Part shown: positions 25,428 to 33,025 of the stretch, in pieces
Numbering within the stretch: position 1 is the first letter of the stretch
How the letters are laid out: every line of letters begins with the position of its first letter
Source: an uncultured Fimbriimonadaceae bacterium
GTDB taxonomy: Bacteria; Armatimonadota; Fimbriimonadia; Fimbriimonadales; Fimbriimonadaceae
DNA length: 46,760 nt
Assembly: GCA_937961665.1 (NCBI GenBank)
Contig: CALGMO010000068.1
Span: forward strand, 1-46,760
Direction of reading: 5' to 3'
The notes under the pieces: generated by a model
Databases searched by the model: none
What the model was told of the DNA's origin: nothing
The model's input: the letters and a program-made list of their open reading frames with translations, nothing else
Program-made: the position numbers and the translations under genes

Positions 25428-26027
25428 ATGAAGAAAACGCTCGTTGCCGCGGCGCTGGCCGCCGCCACCGCCCCGTCGGCATGGTCCGCCGAGATCGTGC
25501 TGTTCGACAACCTTCAGAACGGTTACGAGAACTGGGGCTGGTCCATCGACTTCACGCAGTCCGTAGCGAACCCGTTTTCCTCGACGGTCGACGGGACGCT
25601 CAGCGAGGTCCGGGTGGCGCTGAGTCCTCTCTCGACTCTGCTCCAGCCGACCTTCTACCAGGTGAGCATCACGGACGCCTTGGGCGGCCTGCCCGGGCCG
25701 AACACGCTCTACCAGTGGGACAACGTGCAGGGAGCCGGGCTCAACGTCCTCACGTTCGCTAGCGATGTGCCGGTGGTCGCAGGCGGCAGCTACTTCGTGA
25801 AGGTCGCGCCGGCGAACCGCGCCATGCAGGGCGGCTGGCGATGGAACCTCGCGGGAGACTCCGGCCCGTTCGCGTTCACCTTCGGCGGAACGTGGCACCC
25901 GTTCAGCGACGTTCGCGGCGCCATGACCGTCAAGGCTACCACGGACGACGGCGTTCCCGCCGTGCCCGGTCCCGCGGCGGCGATCCCGTTCGCGCTCGGT
26001 CTGCTGGCCCGGCGCCGGCGGCGGTAG
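25428..26027 (+). CDS. PEP-CTERM-like surface protein with VPGP variant tail (second of a tandem pair)
   Basis: The 199-aa exported protein has signal MKKTLVAAALAAATAPSAWS and a body like the preceding gene's product (EIVLFDNLQNG, YQWDNVQGAGLNVLT, VPVVAGGSYFVKVAP). Its C-terminus reads PAVPGPAAAIPFALGLLA followed by a run of arginines. The usual Glu of PEP is a Gly, but the hydrophobic segment and basic end are kept. AAGGAG lies 11 bases before ATG 25428. No sigma-54-like box was found in the 208-bp gap upstream, so it may be expressed differently from its twin. Confidence 0.85.
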   Translation: MKKTLVAAALAAATAPSAWSAEIVLFDNLQNGYENWGWSIDFTQSVANPFSSTVDGTLSEVRVALSPLSTLLQPTFYQVSITDALGGLPGPNTLYQWDNVQGAGLNVLTFASDVPVVAGGSYFVKVAPANRAMQGGWRWNLAGDSGPFAFTFGGTWHPFSDVRGAMTVKATTDDGVPAVPGPAAAIPFALGLLARRRRR

Positions 26028-26050
26028 CGGCCCCGCGTCCCCGGGGAGTC

Positions 26051-26079
26051 GAGCCCCGCGCCGGTCCGGCGCGGGGCTC
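26051..26079 (+). terminator. Intrinsic terminator after the second tandem gene
   Basis: A perfect 13-bp stem (26051-26063, 26067-26079) with a GTC loop is followed by GCGTTTTCGTCT, the best T tract of any hairpin in this window. Confidence 0.8.
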
Positions 26080-26146
26080 GCGTTTTCGTCTCCGTCCATC
26101 CCCGCAGGCAGGAAACCCGGGCGCCCGCGCAGAATAGGTTCCCCGC

Positions 26147-28129
26147 ATGGCCTCCAGCGAAACCCTGAAGCCCGTCGCCGAACCGGAACCTCAGGAGGAG
26201 CGGCGCTTCGAAGAGGGCTTCACGATCAAGACCGTGATCGGGGCGATCTTCATCGCCCTGTTCATGCTGCCGGGAGGGATCTACCTGGGCTTGGTGGCCG
26301 GTCAGGGCGTCGGCGGCGCCGCGGAGTGGGTCACGATCGTGCTGTTCGCCGAGGTGGCGCGGCGCAGCTTCCAGCCCCTCAAGAAGCAGGAGATCTACAT
26401 CCTGTTCTACGTCGCGACCGCTCTCACGTCGGCTCTGAACGCCGGGCTGGGGCTCGCCGGCGGCCCGTTCGCGGGCCTCATCTGGAACGCCTACTTCATC
26501 CAATCCCCTCCCGCCGCTCCGATCGCCGACCAGATCCCGCGCTGGGCCATCCCGTCGCCAACCAGCCAGGCGCTGCTCCAGCGCGAGCTGTGGCACGTCG
26601 ACTGGTGGAAGCCGATCGCGCTGCTGCTGATCACCGACCTGTGCGGGCGGCTCAGCTGGATGAGCATGGGCTACGCCCTGTTCCGCATCACCAGCGACGT
26701 CGAGCGACTGCCCTTCCCGATGGCCCCGGTGGCGGCCTCGGGCGCGACGGCCCTCGCCGAGGCCGGCACCGAGAGCTGGCGCTGGAGCATCTTCTCCACC
26801 GGCACCGTCATCGGCCTGCTGTTCGGTGCGGTGTACGTCGGCCTCCCCGTGATCACGGGCATCCTGTTCGGCACGGCCACCACCGTGCTCCCGATCCCGT
26901 TCGCCGACTACACGACCAACATCGAGAACGTGCTGCCGGGAGCGATCGTGGGCCTGAGCTTCAGTCTGGGCAACGTGCTGGTGGGCTTCGTGATCCCGTT
27001 CGAGATCGTGCTCGGCGCCGCGGTGGCCAGCGTGCTCGGCATGATCGTGATGAACCCGATCCTGTTCCACCTGGGCCTGCTGCCGAGCTACCGTCCGGGC
27101 GCGTCGGCGATCACCACGAAGCTGACCGTGGACATGGACTTCTGGCTGTCCATCGGCATCGGCATCAACATCGCCGTGGGCTTCATCGGCATCTATCTGG
27201 TGGTTCGGGCGCTGCGGCAGTCCAAGCGGGAGAAGGCCGAGCGTAAGTTCAGCCTGGCTCCACCTCCCGGCCGCGGGGACGTGCCGATCGTGGCCGCGGT
27301 GCTCGTGTGGCTGTTCGCCACGATGACGCTCATCGTGCTGTGCCGCGTCCTGGTGCCGGGATTCCCCGTGTGGATCCTGGCGTTCTTCGGCCTGGTCTGG
27401 AGCCCGCTCAACAGCTACGTGTCCGCCCGCATGATCGGTCTGACGGGGAGCGGCGTGTCGTTCCCGTACCTGAAGGAGGCCAGCGTGGTGGCGTCCGGCT
27501 ACCAGCGGGTCGACATCTGGTACGCGCCGATCCCGCTCGCCGACCACGGCTGGGCGGCCCAGCGGTTCCGCGAGGTGGAGCTCACCGGCACCAAGTTCAC
27601 GAGCATCCTGAAGGCGGAGGCGCTGATGTTCCCCACCATCATGATCTGCTCGTTCCTGTTCTGGAGCTTCTTCTGGAACAGCAACCCGCTGCCCTCGCCG
27701 CAGTTCCCCTACGCGCAGAAGTTCTGGCCGATGGCCTCCACCATGCAGGCCGTGATCCAGCAGATCAACGTGCCGCGCCCCGCCGGGGAGGAGGTCAGCT
27801 GGTTCGCTCGGGCGATCCGGCCGGACTACATCGCCTATGGCACGGCGGGCGGTCTGGCGGTGTTCGCCCTGTTCAACCTGCTCAAGTGGCCGCTGCTGTT
27901 CTTCTACGGCTTCGCGGGCGGGCTCGGGCTGTTCCCCGCCAACACCATCCCGACCCTGCTCGGCGCGATCCTCGGCCGCCGGTACTTCGCCCGCCGCTAC
28001 GGCGCCGAGAACTGGAGGAGGTTCACGCCGGTGCTGCTGGCGGGCTTCAGCTGCGGCACCGGCTTGGTGGCGATGGTCTCGATCTCTCTGGCCTTGATCG
28101 CCAAGGCCGTCGCGAAGCTGCCTTACTGA
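26147..28129 (+). CDS. OPT-family oligopeptide/metal-chelate transporter
   Basis: The 660-aa protein has about fourteen hydrophobic helices and fits the oligopeptide transporter (OPT) family, secondary carriers for short peptides or metal chelates. Visible features are the N-terminal FTIKTVIGAIFIALFMLPGGIYLGLVAGQ region, the paired FPMAPVAASGATAL segment, long Gly-rich helices (GIGINIAVGFIGIYLVV) and the C-terminal GFSCGTGLVAMVSI. The ATG at 26147 gives a charged cytosolic tail before helix 1. Its stop is 19 bp from the convergent glgA stop. The substrate is not predictable from sequence. Confidence 0.88.
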   Translation: MASSETLKPVAEPEPQEERRFEEGFTIKTVIGAIFIALFMLPGGIYLGLVAGQGVGGAAEWVTIVLFAEVARRSFQPLKKQEIYILFYVATALTSALNAGLGLAGGPFAGLIWNAYFIQSPPAAPIADQIPRWAIPSPTSQALLQRELWHVDWWKPIALLLITDLCGRLSWMSMGYALFRITSDVERLPFPMAPVAASGATALAEAGTESWRWSIFSTGTVIGLLFGAVYVGLPVITGILFGTATTVLPIPFADYTTNIENVLPGAIVGLSFSLGNVLVGFVIPFEIVLGAAVASVLGMIVMNPILFHLGLLPSYRPGASAITTKLTVDMDFWLSIGIGINIAVGFIGIYLVVRALRQSKREKAERKFSLAPPPGRGDVPIVAAVLVWLFATMTLIVLCRVLVPGFPVWILAFFGLVWSPLNSYVSARMIGLTGSGVSFPYLKEASVVASGYQRVDIWYAPIPLADHGWAAQRFREVELTGTKFTSILKAEALMFPTIMICSFLFWSFFWNSNPLPSPQFPYAQKFWPMASTMQAVIQQINVPRPAGEEVSWFARAIRPDYIAYGTAGGLAVFALFNLLKWPLLFFYGFAGGLGLFPANTIPTLLGAILGRRYFARRYGAENWRRFTPVLLAGFSCGTGLVAMVSISLALIAKAVAKLPY

Positions 28130-28148
28130 GGGGTCGCCCTGCGCCCCA

Positions 28149-29615
28149 TCAGCAGCCGGCCGCCTCGTGGCTCTGGCGGACGTCGTCCCAGCGGCGCTTG
28201 GCGGCGCGCTGGTAGAGCGACTCGTACTCCCGGGCGCTCTTGCCCCAGCTGTAGTCCAGGTGCATCGCCCGGTCCACCATCACGTTCCAGACCTCCTTGA
28301 TCTGGTAGGCGGAGTGCGCCCGCCGCACGGCCGAGAGGAACTCGTCCAGGTCGCGCCGATCGAACACGAAGCCGTTCTGGCCCTCGAACACGGTATCGGC
28401 GAGACCCCCGGTTCGGCGGACGATCGGGATGGTGCCGTACCGCAGTGCGATCATCTGGCCGAGGCCGCAGGGTTCGAACGAGCTGGGCATCAGGAACAGG
28501 TCGGATCCCGCGTAGACGCGCTGCGCCAACTCGGCGTCGAACTTCTCCACGTAGCGGAAGTTCCGCGGGAAGGCCTGCTGCAGCTCGCGGTAGCGCCGGG
28601 CCAGCCAAGGGTCGCCCAAGCCCTGCACGATCAGCTGCGCCGGCAGGGCGAACATCGCCTCCGCGGCCTCGATCATCAGGTCCATGCCCTTCTGGCTGCT
28701 GAGACGGCTGACGACGCCCATCAGCGGCGCGCCCTCGATCGGCTCGAGGCCGACCTCCCGCAGCACCGCCTCCTTGCAGACCTGCTTGCCGTCCAGGTCG
28801 TGGGGGCCGTAGTGCGCCGGGAGGGCGGGGTCGGTGCGCGGGTCGAACACCTCGGTGTCGATGCCGTTGAGGATGCCGGTCAGGCGGCCCTGTGCGGCGA
28901 GGTGGGCCATCAGCCCCTCGAGCCGGCAGCCGTACTCGGGAGTCTGGATCTCCCGCGCGTAGGTCGGGCTGACCGTGTTCACCTGCTCCGAGTACACGCA
29001 GGCCGACTTGAGGAAGTTCACACAACCGTACGTCTCCAGCCGGTGCATGTCGAAGAGGCTCCTCGGCAGGCCGACCCGGTCCAGAATCTCCACCCCGAAC
29101 TCGCCCTGGTAGGCCAGGTTGTGGATGGTGAACACCGAGGCCGTGCGATGGAACACGATGTCTCCGCTCTCCCGCAGCAGCACCGGGACGAAACCCGTGT
29201 GCCAGTCGTTGCAGTGGATGACGTCGGGGATCCACCCCAGGCGCTTGCAGGCGTCCAGGATCGCCCTCGCGAGGAACAGGTACTGATCCTCTCCCGGCAG
29301 GTAGATCCTCTCGCTGCGGTCAACCTCGTCGAACCAGCGGTCGGTGCCGAACAGCCAAACAGGCACCTTGTCGAGCATGGTCTCGCGCACCCAGGAGGTT
29401 TGGACCCACGCCGGTCCGACGCGCACGTTGTGGGGCCTCAGGACGCAGCGGTTCCGCCAGCGCGGATCGTCCAGGACCATGCGGTACGCGGGCATCGCGA
29501 TGCGCACGTCGTGACCCAGAGCCTGGAGGGCCTTGGGCAACGATCCCGCTACGTCCGCCAGACCACCGACCTTCGCGAACGGCGACACCTCCACGCTGAC
29601 GTACAAGACCCTCAT
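28149..29615 (-). CDS. glgA: Glycogen synthase (ADP-glucose, GT5)
   Basis: The 488-aa glycosyltransferase extends alpha-1,4-glucan from ADP-glucose. The N-terminal nucleotide-sugar motif K-x-G-G-L is present (FAKVGGLADV, Lys15). CNDWHTGFVP, the segment VSRLSSQKG, and the C-terminal PSSFEPCGLGQMIALRYG with TGGLADTV are all family marks. ATG 29615 begins the first beta strand (MRVLYVSVEVSPF), and GGAAGG lies upstream. No other glg genes are in the window. It lies downstream of murJ, 138 bp away, and probably has its own promoter there. Confidence 0.95.
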   Translation of the reverse strand: MRVLYVSVEVSPFAKVGGLADVAGSLPKALQALGHDVRIAMPAYRMVLDDPRWRNRCVLRPHNVRVGPAWVQTSWVRETMLDKVPVWLFGTDRWFDEVDRSERIYLPGEDQYLFLARAILDACKRLGWIPDVIHCNDWHTGFVPVLLRESGDIVFHRTASVFTIHNLAYQGEFGVEILDRVGLPRSLFDMHRLETYGCVNFLKSACVYSEQVNTVSPTYAREIQTPEYGCRLEGLMAHLAAQGRLTGILNGIDTEVFDPRTDPALPAHYGPHDLDGKQVCKEAVLREVGLEPIEGAPLMGVVSRLSSQKGMDLMIEAAEAMFALPAQLIVQGLGDPWLARRYRELQQAFPRNFRYVEKFDAELAQRVYAGSDLFLMPSSFEPCGLGQMIALRYGTIPIVRRTGGLADTVFEGQNGFVFDRRDLDEFLSAVRRAHSAYQIKEVWNVMVDRAMHLDYSWGKSAREYESLYQRAAKRRWDDVRQSHEAAGC

Positions 29616-29753
29616 CGACCACACCTTCCTTGGCGCGCCCCAAGCGCGGCGCCCCGACGGGAGCCACCCCACCCCATGCAGGCGGTTCCGAGCGGTTTGT
29701 TCCCTCCGCTATCGTCGGACGATCCCGGCAACTGTCCCAGTTTTCCGTTCAAC

Positions 29754-31382
29754 CTAATCCTCGCAATTTCCGTTCGGCCTGCGCCGGTCGAGGCGCCGCA
29801 CGTAGCGGGCCAGCGTCTCGGTCTCGCGCATGCCCAGAGCCTTCGTCGCCACGTAGTAGATCCAGAAGCCCGCGGCGGCGCCCAGGCCCAGCTTCGCCGC
29901 AGACCAGAGGTTGCGGCCCAGTCCGCTCCCCTCCGGCAGCAGAGCCTGCAAAATCGCCAGCCCCGCCGCCATCGCCAACGACCCCGCGAGCGATCCCGCG
30001 GCGGTCCGCAGCACGGAGCGGTGGTCGAAGCCGCCGATCCGCGGCGCCAAGGCCCAAGCCAGCGCCACGACCAGCGCCAGGGCGGCGACGGAGCTGGCCA
30101 GAGGCAGCCCCAAGTGCCTCAGGGGCGTCGCCGAGAGCGCGAGCGCCAGAACCACGAACAGCGCCGTCGTCGCCGTTCCCAGCAGGATCGGGGTGAGCGA
30201 GACGTGGATGGCGAAGAAGCCGCGCATCAAGACCGGGTGCAGGCACCAGGCCGTGACGCCGATGGCGAACATCCGGAGGAGGTCGGCCACGGTTCCCAAG
30301 TTCTCGCTGCCCGCACCCTTCCCATACGCGAAGAACAGGTGCACGATCTCGGGCGCCAGCACGACCATGAACGCCGCGATCGGCATGGTCATGTACACGA
30401 TCGTCCGGAGCGTCGAGGCCAGCTGGGCGCGGTAGGCGTCCATGCGCTCCTGGGCGAAATACTGGGACAGCGTCGGAAACACCGCCAGCGCCAAGGATTG
30501 CCCGAACACTCCGAGAGGGGCCTGCATCAGCTTGTTGGAGAGGTCCAGCGCGGCGTTGGTTCCCGCGCCGTAGGCGGTGCCCAGCGCCTGCATGATCATG
30601 CCGTACACGCCGGGGAGCGAAAGACCCAGCACCACCGGCGCCATCAGCGCGAACACCTTCCGCACGCCGGGATGGCGCAGGTCGAGCGAGGGGCGGTACC
30701 GCGCGCCGATGCGCCGCATGGCCACCAGAGGCAGCACGAAGCTGCCCAGCGCCGCGCCCGCGAGGGCTCCCACCGACATCCCCACGATACCGGGCTCGAA
30801 GAACCGGGAGAGCACGATCGCGCCGAAGATGATGCCGAGGTTGTAGACGTTCGGCCCCAGACCGGGCACGACGAACTTCTGGCGGGCGTACAGGGTGCCC
30901 ACCATCAGCCCGCCGATGAAGAACGCGAACTGGGCCGGCAGAACGATGCGGCTCATCTGGGCGATCAGCGGCCTCAGATGGTCCACCTTCGGGCTGGGCG
31001 CGACCACGTGCGTGAGCGGCAGGGCGTAGACCCACGCCACGGCGATGAACCCCAGCACCACGATCGACATCAGCGTGGCGACGACGCTGAACACGTGCCA
31101 GGCCTCGTCCTCGCGGTCCGTGTGGAGGTACTGGCTGAACACGGGGATGAACGCGGAGCTGAGCGCCCCGCCGGCGATGAGGAAGAACAGCAGGTCGGGG
31201 ATCTGGAAAGCCAGCCGGTAGGCGCCCGTCATCTCGTTGATGCCGAACTGCGCCGACATGACCGTGTCCCGAACGATGCCGAGCACACGGCTGAGGAACA
31301 GGCTGAGCATCATGATGCCGCCCGCGCGGGCGACATTGGGCGTGGCAGGGGTCTCCGACACGTGCGGGACATTAAACCCCAT
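29754..31382 (-). CDS. murJ: Lipid II flippase MurJ (MviN)
   Basis: The 542-aa polytopic protein of the MOP superfamily flips the peptidoglycan precursor lipid II across the inner membrane. Characteristic features include LSRVLGIVRD in the first helix, QIPDLLFFLIAGGALSSAFIPVF, and GVFGQSLALAVFPTLSQYFA. Fourteen hydrophobic segments are apparent. ATG 31382 gives a short 20-residue leader before helix 1. The ribosome site is weak, so an internal start a few codons later is possible. It is separated from trxA by a strong hairpin. Confidence 0.93.
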   Translation of the reverse strand: MGFNVPHVSETPATPNVARAGGIMMLSLFLSRVLGIVRDTVMSAQFGINEMTGAYRLAFQIPDLLFFLIAGGALSSAFIPVFSQYLHTDREDEAWHVFSVVATLMSIVVLGFIAVAWVYALPLTHVVAPSPKVDHLRPLIAQMSRIVLPAQFAFFIGGLMVGTLYARQKFVVPGLGPNVYNLGIIFGAIVLSRFFEPGIVGMSVGALAGAALGSFVLPLVAMRRIGARYRPSLDLRHPGVRKVFALMAPVVLGLSLPGVYGMIMQALGTAYGAGTNAALDLSNKLMQAPLGVFGQSLALAVFPTLSQYFAQERMDAYRAQLASTLRTIVYMTMPIAAFMVVLAPEIVHLFFAYGKGAGSENLGTVADLLRMFAIGVTAWCLHPVLMRGFFAIHVSLTPILLGTATTALFVVLALALSATPLRHLGLPLASSVAALALVVALAWALAPRIGGFDHRSVLRTAAGSLAGSLAMAAGLAILQALLPEGSGLGRNLWSAAKLGLGAAAGFWIYYVATKALGMRETETLARYVRRLDRRRPNGNCED

Positions 31383-31421
31383 CCGGACGGAGGGGCAAGA
31401 AACGGAGCGGGAGGGAACGGA

Positions 31422-31453
31422 GGGGGCGCCGGCCGTTTCCAGCCGGCGCCCCC
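31422..31453 (-). terminator. Terminator hairpin after trxA
   Basis: A perfect 12-bp GC stem (31422-31433, 31442-31453) has an 8-base loop. It lies just downstream of the trxA stop in the minus direction and upstream of murJ. Confidence 0.7.
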
Positions 31454-31475
31454 TGGACGCTCGAAGTCCTAGAAA

Positions 31476-31799
31476 CTACAGGTTGCGCTCGATGAGCTGG
31501 GCCAGAGCCTGCTTGGGTGCCGCTCCGACGTGCTGGTCCACGACCTTGCCGCCCTTGAACACGAGCAGCGTCGGGATGCTCATCACGCGGTACTGCATCG
31601 CGATGTCCTGGTTCTGGTCCACGTCCAGCTTGTACACGGCGGCCCGACCCTCGTACTCCTGGGCCAGCTCCTCGATCGACTTGGCGATCATCCGGCACGG
31701 GCCGCACCACTCGGCCCAGAAGTCGACGAGCACCGGGATCGGGGACTCGAGAACCTTCGCTTGGAACTCGGCGGAAGTGACTGCGAGATTGGATGCCAT
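31476..31799 (-). CDS. trxA: Thioredoxin
   Basis: The 107-aa cytosolic thiol-disulfide reductant has active site WCGPC with Cys32 and Cys35, the conserved Asp26 (VLVDFWAEW), cis-proline in SIPTLLVF and the typical C-terminal helix. It is standard in length. GAGGAG lies upstream, somewhat far from ATG 31799. It is divergent from the Gly/Pro/Met-rich protein gene and has its own terminator, so it looks like a single-gene unit. Confidence 0.96.
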   Translation of the reverse strand: MASNLAVTSAEFQAKVLESPIPVLVDFWAEWCGPCRMIAKSIEELAQEYEGRAAVYKLDVDQNQDIAMQYRVMSIPTLLVFKGGKVVDQHVGAAPKQALAQLIERNL

Positions 31800-31962
31800 G
31801 GCTGATTCGTACTCCTCGTCCCGACGGAACGTTGCGGCGGGTATACCCCACAGGCGGTCCGATCGGGCCTTCCCACTGGACCAGAGTGACCTCGCGCCGC
31901 GGAGGATGCGTCCTATGGATGAAGGCCCGGCAAGGGGCCATTGTCAGGAGGGGTCGAACCAC

Positions 31963-33018
31963 TTGAACAACAGAACGATTTGCATCGCACTGGCCGTCGC
32001 CGCGGCCCTCGCGGTGGCCCCGTGGGCTCCCGCGCAGTCCCGGAAGGCCGCCCCCAAGAAGCCGGCCGCCACGGCTTCGGGGGCCGAGAACGGGCTGTAC
32101 GGCGTGTACCTCTACGATTCCGCCATCAAGCTGATCCAGAAGTTCGGTTCGCCGGACGACATCGAGCCGCTGAGCATCGGCGGCGCGGCCGTCGGCCCGG
32201 CCGGCGGCATGGGTGGGCGCGGCGGCGTCGGCCCGATGGGTCCGATGGGCGGCCCGATGGGTCCGATGATGGGACCTCCCGGAATGGGCGGTCCGCAGGC
32301 CGGGCCAGGAATGATGTCGCCTCCCGGCGGCGCGGGAGCCAGCCCCCTCAACGAGCCGGACTTCCAGATCGGCGACTGGCTGGGCGACACCCTGAACGCG
32401 CGCCAGATGGGCGCCGGCGGACGGCAGGGCGGCGGAATGCCCCCCGGCGGGATGCCTCCCGGCTACAGCGGAGGTCCCGGCTTCGGCCCCGGCGGTCCGG
32501 GCGGAATGCCCTCGGTCGGCCCGGCCGGCGCGGGCAACAAGGGACCGGGCGCCGCGGGCGGCCCCAGCGCCGGCCCCGGCATGATGGGCCCTCCCGGCAT
32601 GGGCGGCTTCGGCCCGATGGGTCCCATGGGCGGTCCGATGGGGCCGATGGGCGGAGCGCCGACCGGTGGCGCGGGATTCGGAAACCAAGCCACCACCCGC
32701 GTGGTGAACACCCGCTGGGTCTACAAGCGCAACGGCATCCGCCTGGGCTTCATCATCGACAAGTTCAACCGCATCGTGCAGATCGAGGCGATCGGCCTCT
32801 CCAACCCGGCCGTCCGCACCAGGCGCGGCGTGACGTTCGGAGCGACCTTCGCCGACATCATCAAGAAGTACGGCGCGCCGGACGCCTACGAGATCGGCGG
32901 CAACACGATCGTGATGCGTTACCTCGTGAAGCACAAGGTCGCCTTCCGCCTCAACCGGCTGGGCGTCGACAAGCCGCACCAGGTGACCGGCATCGTGGTC
33001 GCCGCCGGCAAATCGTAA
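31963..33018 (+). CDS. Secreted Gly/Pro/Met-rich protein of unknown function
   Basis: From TTG 31963 (AGGAGGGG 11 bases upstream) the product is 351 aa. A signal peptide (ICIALAVAAALAVAPWAPAQS) is followed by a short folded segment (GVYLYDSAIKLIQKFGSPDDIEPL). About 170 residues then consist almost only of Gly, Pro, Met and Ala (repeats of GPMGPMGGPMG type), with one island of ordinary sequence (EPDFQIGDWLGDTLNARQM). The C-terminal 100 residues are folded and contain TFADIIKKYGAPDAYEIGG, which echoes the N-terminal KLIQKFGSPDD. One reading is two copies, or two halves, of a small domain separated by a flexible linker. I recognise no family. It lies 7 bp before dnaG. Confidence 0.8.
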   Translation: MNNRTICIALAVAAALAVAPWAPAQSRKAAPKKPAATASGAENGLYGVYLYDSAIKLIQKFGSPDDIEPLSIGGAAVGPAGGMGGRGGVGPMGPMGGPMGPMMGPPGMGGPQAGPGMMSPPGGAGASPLNEPDFQIGDWLGDTLNARQMGAGGRQGGGMPPGGMPPGYSGGPGFGPGGPGGMPSVGPAGAGNKGPGAAGGPSAGPGMMGPPGMGGFGPMGPMGGPMGPMGGAPTGGAGFGNQATTRVVNTRWVYKRNGIRLGFIIDKFNRIVQIEAIGLSNPAVRTRRGVTFGATFADIIKKYGAPDAYEIGGNTIVMRYLVKHKVAFRLNRLGVDKPHQVTGIVVAAGKS

Positions 33019-33025
33019 GGAAGCC

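Noticed and set aside
25892-25907. A further GG-N10-GC sequence (GGCACCCGTTCAGC)
   Set aside because: It lies inside the coding part of the second tandem PEP-CTERM gene with no gene start suitably downstream, and it lacks the shared upstream box.
28167-31472. Long plus-strand open frame opposite glgA and murJ
   Set aside because: Shadow of two well-recognised genes; no domain or start signal.
32200-32680. GPM-type repeats as a DNA tandem repeat or CRISPR-like array
   Set aside because: The repeats are irregular in length and are explained by a protein low-complexity segment in an intact reading frame.
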